Part shown: in pieces, positions 27,368-38,536 of the stretch
Position numbering within the stretch: the first letter of the stretch is position 1
Layout: every line of letters begins with the position of its first letter
Made by a program: the position numbers and the translations under genes
The notes under the pieces: model-generated
Told to the model about the DNA's origin: nothing
Databases searched by the model: none
The model's input: the letters and a program-made list of their open reading frames with translations, nothing else
NCBI GenBank assembly: GCA_024516035.1
Contig: CM044958.1
Coordinates: 49,767,423 to 49,831,422 of the forward strand
Length of the DNA: 64,000 nucleotides
Direction of reading: 5' to 3'
From: Bactericera cockerelli
Taxonomy: Eukaryota; Arthropoda; Insecta; Hemiptera; Triozidae

Positions 27368-27537
27368 GCCCGTTCCAGAAACACTCTCCACTCTCATAAT
27401 CTCCAAATCTCCCTTTTAACCGTCACACAACGGACTCTGATTGGTTCATTTGAACGCAATAACCAATCAGAGTGTGTTGTGTGACGGTCGGCACGGATAT
27501 TTTGAGAGTGGGGAGTGTTTGTAGAATGGGGTACAGG
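27368..27537. mobile_element. Foldback MITE, about 170 bp
   Basis: Nearly the whole unit folds: GAAACACTCTCCACTCTCA with TGAGAGTGGGGAGTGTTTG, and AACCGTCACACAACGGACTC with GTGTTGTGTGACGGTC, closing on TGATTGGTT/AACCAATCA. Target duplication not clear. Confidence 0.75.
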
Positions 27538-27949
27538 TGTTACTTCTGTTGTAAAAAAATTGCAAAACGTGATAAGCGACATTAAAAAAAAAAAAATGGA
27601 GAGCGAAAAAATGACAAACTCAATCACGACAACATGACAAACAAACTCATTTTCTACTATTTTTTTTAGTACCGCTTTAACTATTAAGTTATTTGGGTAT
27701 TTTCGGATATTACTATATTCTGTGGGTATATGTTTAGGTTGTTTAGGTATACAAAAGTAGAGTTTATTGCATCTAGGTCATCCCTAAGGGAGGGAAATGG
27801 GTTTAAATTCTACTATTGAAAATACACTGAACATGTTTTGTTCAACTTTGCTATGTCTGTAGCAGTACATCGTATTCTGCTTACACTACTCAATAGAGTT
27901 CATCAAGCTTATTATTATTATATTATTTATCAAACGACAGACATTAAAA

Positions 27950-28102
27950 TTCTTTATTACAGCACAAAGAACAAAATTACAAAGAAATGAAAATTTGAAG
28001 AAAAAAATGTACACATTAAAAAGGAAGAAAAATAAAATAGATAAATATGTACAGACATATAAAGGGCGGGGTTATTGCCTACGACAATCTCTTCCACCCA
28101 AC
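27950..28102 (-). repeat. Dispersed repeat E
   Basis: Complement of GGGTTGGGTGGAAGAGATTG with the AATAACCCCGCCCTTTA core at its right side. Confidence 0.65.
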
Positions 28103-28554
28103 CCTAAGATTAGTGCAAATAAGACGACTATAAAAAAAATACACTAATAACTCAATTATTATTGAAAAGAAAAAAAAAAAATGTCGCTTAATATGTTTTA
28201 TCATTACAACACATACCACAAGCGTTACAATAGCTCCTGTTTCATGGTGAAAAAAAAAAAAAAAAAAAATTGAAAAAAAAAAATCTTGTGTAGATCCAAA
28301 ACCTACGGATATTCTTGATTTTACGATAAACTCCCCATAATTATTGTAAATAATCATCATACTTATTCAATCTGTTGTCGTGCGGATGTGTGCCAACCTT
28401 GCAAATCTCTTATTGAGAGCAGATTACTTAGAATTCTCGTTGGTTTTTCGATTCTCAGAGCCCAGAATTTATTTAAAATAAATGTTGAACTCATTATTTA
28501 CTAGTGAAGTAGTTTTAATTTCCTGTCTTGTAGGCCACAGACCAATAAATAATA

Positions 28555-29145
28555 AGATTGACAGTCCTGTAACACGTTGACTACCGTGGGTAGCAAGAGT
28601 GCTACCATTAGGTCCGAATTTTATTATAAATAGGATTACACAAAGATCAGTATAATCAGTAGAGTGAGAAGTTGTATTAGATGTACAATTGTACATAAAT
28701 ATCAGAATATACCTGGACAGCTTTTTCGAGCTTATTTGCTCTCATCAGCAGGTAATAGTTCTGAATATCCATGTCATCAACTAACGTCTCCATTTTAATC
28801 AGTATAAACAGAAAAGAAATGCAGTACAATTGAAAGTGGACCATTGACTAAAATTAAGCATTGATACAATTAATTCAATTGATTACTGTGATGATAATAA
28901 AATTATTGATAACAGCACCCTTTAGAGTTTAAAGTAGCCTTTAGGGCCAAATTATAAAACAAAATTAGATCTAATCTAAGTGCACACTTACCTTAACTTG
29001 TGCTATAGTGCGCTTTGATTGGTTGAGACTACGAGTTATGGGCGATCCTGGCTTAGAATAACTTAAATCTTGTTTCATAGTTTGGCTCATAACCCTAGAA
29101 CTACTAAAAATTTCACGGACATTACGCGGAAGTCGACGTGTTAAG
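28555..29145. other. Possible decayed TTAA-type MITE
   Basis: TAACACGTTGACTACCG at 28572 and the complement of TTAACACGTCGACTTCCG at about 29124-29142 resemble inverted ends. The left TTAA is imperfect. A small hairpin GGTAGC..GCTACC follows the left end. Confidence 0.4.
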
Positions 29146-29449
29146 TTGGTCAAATTCCATCTATGTAAAGAGTCCGGACAAATAACACCATGGTAGACCT
29201 AATCTGCATATCTTACATACATGATAATTTTAATCCCAGTATTAATTGCTTATTACATAGCTGAATGTCAATCACCGAGGTATTAGGCTCAGTAGTTCAT
29301 GAGTTTTAATACCACGACCAGTGCTCATGACATCATGTAGCGACATTTCGTTTCATCTAACCTCTTTTTTTTTCAGAACAATTATAACGACGATCGTCAA
29401 ACTGCTTTTTAATATATTTTATAACACAAAGACTTCATTCAATGAATTT

Positions 29450-29640
29450 GTGAAGGGGAATGAGCCCGCAATGCTGGCTGCATTCTCCCTCTTGATCTGA
29501 AGGCTGCTGGTTCAAATCCCGGCCGTGGTGAAATATTTGGCATGGCTGTAAGATTGGCTACTTAAGAGCTATTGCTAAAGGATTGACCTATCGTGAAGTA
29601 ATGCGGATGTGGCTTCATGGTGGATAAATTTTGGGGGGAA
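29450..29640 (+). mobile_element. tRNA-like SINE family X
   Basis: GCTGGTTCAAATCCCGGCCG B-box region, then a body ending GTGAAGTAATGCGGATGTGG. A second member at 56940-57112 shares the GAAGTAATGCG end. Confidence 0.55.
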
Positions 29641-29667
29641 AACGGATTTAACGCATTTCGACTACGA

Positions 29668-29702
29668 AAATATATATTTTTTTTTTTTTTTTTTTTTTTT
29701 TA
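29668..29702. repeat. Poly(T) run
   Basis: Over 25 consecutive T; may mark the A-tail of a reverse-oriented retrocopy, not identified. Confidence 0.6.
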
Positions 29703-29969
29703 AGTTACGATGCAACATTGTGCATAGCACAATTACTGTGCACAACAATACAAGCATCAAATTATGTACATGACAGATAAAATACAGAAAAACAAGAATA
29801 TATCAACTTGAAATTAGAAGAAAAAATATAAAATTACCTATTAGAGGTATATCCCATCATGTCCCCCAGGCATTTTTGAAATTGAGTTCAGGATTTTTGA
29901 AAAATCTACCATATCTAAAGAGAAGTCTGGTTCATTTTCTAAATCATCATATAGTTTCATCGCTGTCTA

Positions 29970-30110
29970 CAGCGTGATATTATCACAGTTGGGGTTTTTA
30001 CCGATGAGTGGCTAGACAAACAACTCAGCTACTCTCATGAAATTCACCCAGCCGTCGTAGTCAAGCCGGAATAATTGCTGAACTTGGCTCTTACTAGATT
30101 TGAAGCGAAA
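29970..30110 (-). repeat. 5S-SINE tail, diverged
   Basis: On the - strand a (G/A)CTGGGTGAATT core and AACCCCAACTGTGATAATAT-like tail are recognisable; head absent. Confidence 0.45.
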
Positions 30111-30607
30111 ACCGTCACCAATTTATGTCTTCACCACGCTGGATGCAGCTGCACTAATCTGTTCGGTTGAGAACAGATGTATAAAATCGTCGTTTGGTGA
30201 GCATTGGTAAGTATAAGTAGCTACATGTAAAGAAATGTAGGATGTCATATGAACCTCCCCTTTGGCGCCTAGTAAGGATACCAAAGAGGGGAAATTCGAT
30301 GTGGCTCTTGGTTAAAATAAGTTTTTGGGGTCAGTATTATATTTGGTTTTATTCTCATTCTTATACTGTCTCGAAAATCATTTCAACACTAAATTTGCTC
30401 CTGCATTTGAATTTTAAACTAATTTTCAATAATTGACAAGATGCCATTTCGCATTGAAACACTTGTCAGGTGCGTAAGGGGACAAATAAACCCTCCCCCA
30501 GCACCACCCAAACCAATTAACCTTAACAAATGGATAATTGAAAGAAAAAAAGTTACATACACCACAAAAATTAAATTCAACCATTAAATAGGTACTTCAA
30601 AATTTAT

Positions 30608-31360
30608 CGTTAATTAATGGACTGCTAAAACGGATATCGCCCTTGGACCTAATGCTCTTGGATTTGATTTTGGACGCGGCTTGAACAATGGAAATATGAT
30701 TTATCACACAGCAAATAATAAAAATACACAACAGAGTTAATTCAAAATTATCAGCAGCATATAAAGTTATATCAATAGGAATATTCATGGACTACTCAAA
30801 CGGATAATCGCCCTTTGACCTATGCTCTTGGATTTGATTTTGGACGCGGCTTGAAAAATGAAATATGATTTATCACACAGCAAATAATAAAAATACACAA
30901 CAGAGTTAATTCGAAATTATCAGCAGCATATAAAGTTATATCAATAGGAATATTCATGGACTACTCAAACGGATAATCGCCCTTTGACCTATGCTCTTGG
31001 ATTTGATTTTGGACGCGACTTGAACAATGGAAATTTGATTTATCCACAGCAAAATAAAAAATACACAACAGAGTTACTTTAAAATTATCCAGCAGCATAT
31101 CAATTTATAATAGGAAAATTCATGGACTGCTATAACGGATAATCGACCTTGGAACATGCTCTTGGATTTGATTTTGGACGCTGCTGATTTAAAAATGGAA
31201 ATTTGATTGTCACAAACAGAATAAGTAAAAATACACTATGAGTTACTTCAAAATTACCATTGCATGTCAATTTATTAAATGAAATCAATGACTGCCCTAA
31301 CGAAATGACTCGAAAGTCTCCCCTGGAATATGATTATGGACGCTGCTTGATTTTAAAATT
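30608..31360 (+). repeat. About 170-bp tandem repeat, decaying rightward
   Basis: Units start near ATTCATGGACTACTCAAACG and contain GCTCTTGGATTTGATTTTGG. Copies 1-3 are close; copies 4 and 5 are increasingly diverged and shortened. Confidence 0.9.
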
Positions 31361-31639
31361 GATCAGAAATTTGTTATTGTAATTAGTTGGTTATTGTACA
31401 TAAAATAATTTATTTTTATTGGAACGTAGATTTCTTCATTTAATTTGTGAAAGGCTAAGTTCGTCTAAATATTTTTGTTCAAAGTTTACTATGCCCCTGG
31501 AAAAAAGACACTTGGTAGGAAATCCGTTTTTTATGAAAAAATAGTACCCATGAATTTCTATTGCTTGTCTGGTTAAGGTACTACTTAGATATTAGTTCTA
31601 CGAAGAGGACAATACTTGTCTGTAACTTAAGTAGGTCTA

Positions 31640-31875
31640 GAGACTAACTGATGATTGTAAAGAGAGTAATTATTTTGGGTCGGGATTTATGAAACGAGTG
31701 ATGATAGAGATTCCGGAAAAAGTGTAAATGGCACATCCACTGTTTTTGATATTAAGGAAAAAATATTGAGCTACTGGATGATTGTAAAGAGAGTAATTAT
31801 TTTGGTCGGATTTATGAAACGAGTGATGATAGAGATTCCGAAAAAGTGTAAATGGCACATCATGTTTGATATTAA
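31640..31875 (+). repeat. Direct duplication, about 127-bp unit
   Basis: TGATGATTGTAAAGAGAGTA .. AAGTGTAAATGGCACATC occurs twice in a row with a few small indels. Confidence 0.9.
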
Positions 31876-31989
31876 GAGAAAATATATTATCAAGTTAGTA
31901 AACCGAGAGCAACCTGAAATTTAGCCTCTTTGGTATCCTCATTCGGCGCCAAAGGGGAGGTTCATATGACATTTTACATTCGTTTACCT

Positions 31990-33045
31990 GTACCTACCAT
32001 ACTAATTATACTGAAATTAGGTGTTTATTATGTATCATTAAATTTTATTTGTGGTGAAGCAAAAGGTCTCTTCACCAATTTTTGTTGTGGTGAAGCGGTC
32101 CTTCGTAGCGCAGCATTACTAAGAGCCTCCTTTACTGTTTCGAATTCTATTACACGAATTTCTTTTTACTCTGGCAATGCCGCCCCACCGGTCGTTACTC
32201 ATACTAGTAAACTACTCATTTTTACTCATTCCTCACGAGGTATGAGTGGACCCCGAACATCCAAATACAGAGCAGAAAAACTCCTACCGCCGATATGTCA
32301 ATTAATTATGTCTTTCACATACAGGATTTTGAATTTCGGAACCATCTGAGTTCAAAAAAGAAAAAAAATATGGGATGCGGGGTAGATTCCTGTTTTGATA
32401 CTTTTACTGCTCTCTATTGGGAAATGAACAAAATTTTTCGTTTGTTTCCCAATAAGAATTATTTTCGAGAAAAAGTAAGTACTTTCCCTAACTAAAACTT
32501 GACGGCTTTTGTAGAGCTTCAATAAAATTCCACCAGATGTCAGCACTCAAATGTCTTCACCAATAAAAGCTGTATTTTTCTTTCAAACCAAAATTAATTC
32601 AAATGGAATAAAATGGACGAACTGGAAGAAACTTATTTTTCTTTTGGAAAGAGGAAAAATAATCTTCTAGTTTGGTTTACCAAAATGGATTTATGAAATT
32701 CTTGTATCCATTTCCTTTATAGTTTAATCTATTGTTAATCTTTAAAAGTACCGAAACGCATTTTCTTTCACGAATAGTGGGGAAGCTAAACTTGAAGAAA
32801 ATAAATCTTCGAAAAATTTGAGGAAAATTCTTATTGGAGTTTTTGGGAAGCGAGTGCGCTTCGCACAAAACTTGCGAGTTAGCCAACCAAATTAACCTCA
32901 CCACTCAGATTTGCTAAACTCCTCAGTCACAAGAAACGAGAAACTTGGATGTCTACAACCGTAGCCGGTTTTCCCATCATTTAGGAAGAACAGTTGTGAG
33001 TGCAATGAGGAAACGAAGACTGGTTAAGGTACTGTCCCAAAGGAT
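31990..33045. other. Unassigned DNA with one dispersed fragment
   Basis: Around 32240-32300 CGAACATCCAAATACAGAGC matches the segment at 34548-34580 (next to a tRNA-like SINE). Otherwise nothing recognised. Confidence 0.4.
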
Positions 33046-33047
33046 AA

Positions 33048-33258
33048 CAAAGTGGTGTCAAAGGCCCCTAAGTCTGGTAATCCAAAGGGTAGTCGTAACG
33101 GAGGGAATCCGTTGTTTCGAATCCCAGCCAGTGCATAATTTTTCCTCATTAATTTGAGTTTGTGAACATAATAATAAGACTCTGAGGGTTAGGTGGTAGA
33201 AAATGCTTTCTGCATTAACCTCGTCTGGTGCTTACCTAAACTAAAAAGTATTATTATT
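33048..33258 (+). mobile_element. tRNA-derived SINE family B, damaged head
   Basis: TCTGGTAATCCAAAGGGTAG, GTTTCGAATCCCAGCCAGTG, TTAGGTGGTAGAAAATGCTT and ATT-repeat end. The A-box half is altered. Confidence 0.82.
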
Positions 33259-33884
33259 ATATGTATTTGATTGATGTATTTTGTCTTTGATAATAACCGT
33301 CATGGTTTAGCTGGTATGGTAGATACCAAAAAAAAAATTTTTCATACATTTTTTCTTTATTTAAATAGAAAACACCATGATTGAAAATACTGGCTCATAA
33401 ATATTTACATAACATTACTTTACCATTGGAAAAAGAATCACGAAGTGTGTATCGGAAGTATGGAGGCGCAAAGATAGGGAGGGACTTATTTTTACAAATT
33501 GGGGATTAAGGAATTTGGGGATAAAGGAAATCCCTTTAGCGAAGCATACCTGCTTTCTCTGAGAAATTCGCTTTCCTCTCAAGCCGAGAGGGAAGAAGGA
33601 AAAATTCAGCAGGATTTTTATGATGTACAGTATATCTATTTTTTCTTATTCTTCTCCTTTTTGTTGCTAAACTGCTGAGTCATATCTTTTTCGTTTCCTT
33701 CATTGTCATATTTTATTAAGAAGAAAAAAAAAAATGAAAGCCTCTTGACATTTTTATGTCGCATTTTTTCATTTTCGTACGTCTGTGTCGAAAAAAAACT
33801 AGAAATTTCTTCTGACATATATTTTTATAGGCACAATATCTGTCTATCTGAAGAGTTAGTGTTGGAGAATATTTTATTTATTCT

Positions 33885-33965
33885 TCTTCTTTTCTTTAGT
33901 CTGTCTTATCCCGCTCAAGCAGGGTCGACGTTGTTCAACCTCATGGTTGAGTTGATTGGTTTTGG
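33885..33965 (+). repeat. Dispersed repeat J
   Basis: CAAGCAGGGTCGACGTTGTT to TTGGTTTTGGCACA; second copy at 46715-46795. Confidence 0.65.
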
Positions 33966-34021
33966 CACAGAATATTTTATTTATTAATAATATCAATATT
34001 AACAACAAATAAAATATTAGG

Positions 34022-34090
34022 ATTTTTACTTTCCTTATCCTATTAGAAAAGAAAGTAAAGGAACCACCCAAAATTTTCGATAGTCAGTTT
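34022..34090 (+). repeat. Repeat F start segment
   Basis: ACTTTCCTTATCCTATTAGA then AAAGTAAAGG and CAAAATTTTCGATAGTCAGT, as at 3635-3700. Confidence 0.6.
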
Positions 34091-34109
34091 TTCACATTAT
34101 TTAATTTGG

Positions 34110-34240
34110 ATTTAACGTTTTTTCAACTGTATGGTCATTTCCAGACTGGGGTGTTACCCTCCATTCGCAAGGAACTCATACACTTACTACCGACATTAAC
34201 CTCACCTAGCCTGGGTTGGGTCGGAATGTTAGCATCACGA
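34110..34240 (-). repeat. 5S-SINE core and tail, head lost
   Basis: On the - strand: CCAACCCAGGCTAGGTGAGG and GAGGGTAACACCCC..GACCATAC. Confidence 0.6.
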
Positions 34241-34299
34241 GCCCGCTGCGTCTAACATCCAAGAATCAGTTCACTGTTATCCTCTGCTGTATTAGGATG

Positions 34300-34412
34300 A
34301 TCCCATTGAAACACCCCAGAAACAACCTAAAAAACTTGACCCGGGGTCCCTGGGGTTCGAACCGAGTGACCGTGACGGTGCACATTGCTAGCGCGTAACT
34401 ACGCCGGCCCAC
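34300..34412 (-). mobile_element. tRNA-like SINE head, reverse
   Basis: On the - strand: GGCCGGCGTAGTTACGCGCT A-box side and GGTTCGAACCCC B box. Confidence 0.55.
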
Positions 34413-34544
34413 AGAGAATTCATTAACAATTTTAGTATACGCAGAATTTATAGTACTTTTCAATTAATCAATATCTTATTTTCCAATATGCCACTGGCCG
34501 CTGTTACATTTAAACAGTTACTGATTTTCTATGGCTGTGTGAGT

Positions 34545-34668
34545 ACCCCGAACACCCAAGTACAGAGCAGAAAAAATCCTGCCCCGCTGGGGATCGAACC
34601 CAGGTCACCGTGCGACCCGAGCGTGCAATGGCTAGCGCGCTAACTGACTCGGCCACGGTGACTTCATA
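34545..34668 (-). mobile_element. tRNA-like SINE, reverse, better preserved
   Basis: On the - strand: GTTAGCGCGCTAGCCATTGC and GGGTTCGATCCCCAGCGG, followed by TTTTTCTGCTCTGTACTTGG, a body segment also found at 32240-32300. Confidence 0.65.
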
Positions 34669-34679
34669 ACCTTAGTTAA

Positions 34680-34722
34680 TACTTCCGATGAATTTCTAAT
34701 ACATATTTAGAAATCGAAAGTA
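34680..34722. repeat. Repeat F palindrome, diverged
   Basis: ACTTCCGATGAATTTCTAAT..TTAGAAATCGAAAGT. Confidence 0.55.
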
Positions 34723-35101
34723 CTTTAACTTAAACAAGAATTTTCAGCTGAAAAAAAATGACACACAGTAGGCTCTAGTTGTATAATTTAACAATTGTAT
34801 TTGTATAATTTATGGTTCATCGGTGTTGAGTACACTAAAAAAAGACGAATTGTTACATAAAATATATATTTTTATTTATTTTACATAAAAAAATTGTTTT
34901 ATAAACAGTTTAAAACATTTTTTTTTATATATTTATGTAGTTGTGAAGCAAATATAAACCTATATTGTGTCTGATACAAAAAAAAACACTATTTTTCAGA
35001 ACATTTAAATTATTATTTATGTTTACTGGCTTTCTACTGGAGGTCAATTCTCAAACCTGTAAGAAACTCCCCTGGCCCAACCTAACATTAAATTTGATAC
35101 T

Positions 35102-35319
35102 TCAACCTGTGTACTGTTCATAAAGACCAGCTTTCTTCATGCGCTCGAAGTCTTTCTCCGCGTCATAGTTCTTGACGAAGTCAGCCATGGCTTTCTTGTG
35201 GGCTCTATGTAGAGGAACTTCCAGCTCAATGCTGCTGTCGTGCTCACGCATGCAGCTTGAATCAGGGTCGTCTTGATGGAGGATTTCAGCAAAAACCTCA
35301 ACTGAGGCTTACCAGACAT
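35102..35319 (-). pseudogene. COX6C: Cytochrome c oxidase subunit 6C-like, one-base frameshift
   Basis: Read from ATG at 35319-35317, the first frame gives MSGKPQLRFLLKSSIKTTLI and a hydrophobic stretch to WKFLY. The family's C-terminal half (AHKKAMADFVKNYDAEKDFE, then RMKKAGLYEQYTG and TGA at 35104-35102) continues in another frame. Switching needs one base missing around 35203-35209, in the TACATAGAGCC stretch. COX6C is a small single-span subunit of respiratory complex IV in the inner mitochondrial membrane, about 75 residues, which matches the roughly 73 here. No intron is visible. A retrocopy is the simplest reading; a one-base assembly error in a real gene is the alternative. The intact look of both halves suggests recent origin. 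Continuing in the first frame ends at a stop about 60 codons after the start. Confidence 0.8.
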
Positions 35320-35830
35320 TCTGATTTGATTCAAGAGAGAAGTAGTGGAATTTCAAAAAAGTTCGGTTTTCTTATGAATTTGTTATGAAATGACGAAGAA
35401 AAGTTTGAAATTTCAACAAAGTTTGGTTTTTTTTTTATGAAACTCGCGTCTTGTTAGGATACGAATGAAAGGGAAAAATGTGGCGGAGCTAGGTTCAAGA
35501 GACGATAAACTGGCTTTCTAAAATTGCAAAGTTCTGAGCACAAAATTCACTAATGAAATCTCAAGTCGCAGTTTGATAAAATCGTGCACTGCGCATCCAG
35601 ACTGTAGAGAATTACGCTGGCTGAAATTAGATGAAATGCATGGGAGCATTGGGAGCTGATGTTCTGATGTTTTCCATTACCTTAGTGCATGAACACAACA
35701 GAGGCCTATACCCTGGACACTTGGGTAGAGCCAGTACCACGTAAAATAATCTAATCATGCTTTTGAATGTAAGCGGCCACAACGGAGTCCCGAAAATCGT
35801 CTAAATTAAGCTGTAGGTACCGTGGTCCAA
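35320..35830. other. Unassigned DNA upstream of the COX6C copy
   Basis: AT-moderate DNA. Short repeats of a GTTTGGTTTT/AGTTCGGTTTT motif near 35360 and 35420. No promoter element I would defend. Confidence 0.35.
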
Positions 35831-35839
35831 GGTGTAGGG

Positions 35840-36430
35840 CAGTGGTCAGCAACCTTTTGTGGCCGCGATCGACTTTGTGGTTTGAAAAGCCACAAAGATC
35901 CTTAGCACCGGCCACGCCCGTTGACTTGGGTGATTCATAAGATCTGGTTTCCTGATAGCCATTGTCATAATCAGGACAGTAAAAACTAAATATGGAGCAG
36001 AAAAAAGGAAGGTTCAGCAGCTAACGTTAAATCAAATGAAAAACGTAACGCCTACAATATTCCTGCTTGTATTTTTTGTCTAGTTATTGCTTTTTTTTCC
36101 TTCTGTTTAAGGTGCACTGGTAGTCAAGTGGTAAACGCGCTAGTCTGGTAATCCAGGTAGCGAAAGGCATCTGTTGGTTTGAATCCCACCCAGTGCATGA
36201 ATTTTTCCTCATTCTTTTGAGTTTGTAACCACATAATAATAAGATTCTGAGGGTTAGGTGGTAAAAAATGCTTTTAGCATTAACCCCCCTGGTGCTTACC
36301 TTCCACTAAAGAGTGTCATTATTTACAAGTGTAGTATTTTTTTTTTCTTTTTCAAAATGACACCGCGATCGACCGAAAATTGCCAAAGAATCGATCGGTC
36401 GATCGCGATCGACGGGTTTGCCGACCCCTG
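35840..36430. mobile_element. hAT MITE carrying a SINE
   Basis: Left end CAGTGGTCAGCAACC and right end complement of CAGGGGTCGGCAAACC, with an 8-bp target duplication GTGTAGGG/GTGTAGGA (35832-35839; 36431-36438). GCGATCGA motifs are dense near both ends. A family B SINE sits inside (36114-36325). Confidence 0.85.
36114..36325 (+). mobile_element. tRNA-derived SINE family B
   Basis: GCACTGGTAGTCAAGTGGTA, GTTGGTTTGAATCCCACCC, ACCACATAATAATAAGATTC and TTAGGTGGTAAAAAATGCTT. It inserted into the hAT MITE, so it is younger than that insertion. Confidence 0.9.
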
Positions 36431-36439
36431 GTGTAGGAT

Positions 36440-37165
36440 ATAGGCCAGGGACTTCGTTGTGACCGCCTACTTACACTCTTTTTTTTCAAAAGAGGAAAAT
36501 TTACATCAAACAAAAGCGTAGGTTAATGCTTGTGAGCCAGCGAGAAGGTTTTTTACCTTCTAAAAACATCTCCTTGGTTGTGTTTTCATTATGTGCTGCC
36601 CTGGGACCGCCGTGTGGCATTACTTCAGGGCCTACTTACATTATGCCGCACTGTCTCTTTCTGTCTTGGTCCTCACACCTCGGCCGTGGTGTTTTATTAC
36701 ATTTTTTGTTGTTTTATCTGCACAACAATCAATGAAACGTTTGCTTTGAAGTATCTGCACGCCAAATAATGCAAACCTTAACAATGACTTCATTTGCAAC
36801 GTTTACTCACGTCAGCAAAACTATGCGACCTTGAAAAAATCAATCCAGCTGCGATTCATCAACGGAGCTATGCCAATTTGGCTCATATAGTAAAAACAAT
36901 TTTTTTTTTTCTATGTGTTTCTCATGTGTCAATTTGGCAACTAAGTAAAAGAGTGTCATAAAGAATTTTAGGGCGGAATTATCAGAAGTTTTGTGATACT
37001 TCTGATTATCTAATTCTAGATTTTGCGTATTATTATTATTTTTTTATTTATAAAAGTTAATTTATTCTTTTGTATTATTACGACGAGTATATCTTAGTTC
37101 TTAAGTGTGTACCAATGTAATTCGCCAAAGTCGAAATTTTGTTACGGCTTTGACTGTTTTGAATA
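36440..37165. other. Mostly unassigned; Tourist-like MITE fragment at about 36973-37015
   Basis: GGGCGGAATTATCAGAAG followed by TACTTCTGATTATCTAATTC is the left end of the family seen complete at 59781-59909. The rest is unrecognised AT-rich DNA. Confidence 0.45.
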
Positions 37166-37390
37166 TCTTAATATATAAATGTCAAAGTCATTGACTGACT
37201 GATCATCACTGTTTCTCCGAACCGGTAAGTCCTAGGAAGCTGATTTGGTAGGTAGCTTTGTCTTATAGTCTAGATGTGCAAGAAGACGGGATTTTTCGAA
37301 ATTTCCACTACAACACCTGCCATTGGCGAAAAAGGACTTTTTGCTTTCACGGCCATGCCTCGGCCCGCAAAGCGGGCCACAGCCCGCTAG
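37166..37390 (+). mobile_element. Non-autonomous Helitron, copy 2
   Basis: Starts TCTTAATATATAAATGTC after A, ends GGCCCGCAAAGCGGGCC..GCCCGCTAG before T. The 3' hairpin then CTAG is the Helitron terminus. Homologous to 11869-12109 in reverse. Confidence 0.82.
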
Positions 37391-37424
37391 TACACTATAA
37401 TAAAATCATATTTGAATTGCATTA

Positions 37425-37540
37425 TTATAAACACTTTCTTAGATCAAAAAGATATACAATAAAAATATTTATTATAACAATGAAAAAATGGAAACAATAT
37501 GTACAATAAAAAGGAAAAAGAATAGAAATAGTACAGTATC
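37425..37540 (-). repeat. Dispersed repeat E tail
   Basis: AATGGAAACAATATGTACA then AAAAAGAATAGAAATA, as in the reverse copy at 2985-3045. Confidence 0.45.
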
Positions 37541-37849
37541 CGCCATTGTATAAGAACCATTTTGAAATGGCTACCTAATCTTCAAAAGTGGAATTTCAAA
37601 ATATATTTTTCTTTGATGGAATGATAGAAAACAAAATGCCATCAATTGTAATACTCACTAACTCACGTTTTGAAGATAACATCAATCACCATGAAAATGT
37701 TAGCATCAATGCAGAATGCATGGGATTCAGTCATTCTCTCAAACTGTGCATCGAGTTTACTGAAATGTTATTTTTATTATTTAACACTTTATTGATAAAC
37801 CACATGATACAATGATACATACATAGGACATGAAATAAAAAAGAACACA

Positions 37850-37928
37850 AGTATAATCAGTATAATCAGTATCAGTATACTGATTATACTGAATATACTG
37901 ATTTATATACTGATTATACCGAACACAA
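37850..37928. repeat. Palindromic TATAATCAGTATA cluster
   Basis: Alternating direct and inverted copies of ATAATCAGTATA form a self-complementary tract. Confidence 0.7.
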
Positions 37929-37929
37929 T

Positions 37930-38535
37930 AGAATATGTAGGGAACCAAGGGGCGAGGTTAATGCTTTGGGGATTGATTTCTTATTTTCTTGATTTCGGTA
38001 AAAAACAAAAACTCTCAACTGAAGTATGCTATTCGCTTAGAAAAAATTATTCAATTTTCACATGGAAAAATAAAATCGTAATTATTAATTTCATTTTTGT
38101 ATGATTGATGATTTTGTTTCAGAGATGATGATTCAATAAGGGTTGTAAATCTTGAAAAGTACTCTTGAACGTGGCGATAAAAAATTAAAAATTAAATGAA
38201 AACAAACTTAATAAAAACTGTCACTCGAAGAAGTTGTGAAAATTCTACAGGGTGTTCTTTTCACTTTTGTGTTTTATCTACAGAAGGGTGAAGAAAAAAT
38301 AAATCACACTCTCTTTTATTTTTAGGACTTTTTTTAAATGAACATATAAAGAGAGGTCTGTAACAATCGAAGTCCCTTTAGGACTTTATTCTAGTAATAA
38401 GCTAGAAAAATTTAATTTAATGCGAATGTACCAACATTTATAAATGTAGTAATACCTACTTTCACATGATCCTATAACACTCCTTTTACGTTCAGTTTAA
38501 AAAAAAAAAAACAAACCAATACAAAAATAATACCA
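37930..38535. other. Unassigned AT-rich DNA
   Basis: Nothing recognised apart from a short shared segment at 38352 (AGAGGTCTGTAACAATC) related to 23738. Confidence 0.35.
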
Positions 38536-38536
38536 A

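Larger units (their letters stand above)
30235..31985. mobile_element. Composite element: inverted ends around about 170-bp tandem repeats
   Basis: GTCATATGAACCTCCCCTTT..AGGATACCAAAGAGG at 30243-30290 is matched by its complement at about 31924-31970. Between them lie four and a half copies of a roughly 170-bp unit (30608-31360), then a 127-bp direct duplication (about 31640-31870). No coding sequence. Non-autonomous by structure. Confidence 0.75.

Noticed and set aside
31930..32349. Possible 139-codon gene
   Set aside because: Begins within the inverted end of the composite element and includes a dispersed repeat fragment.
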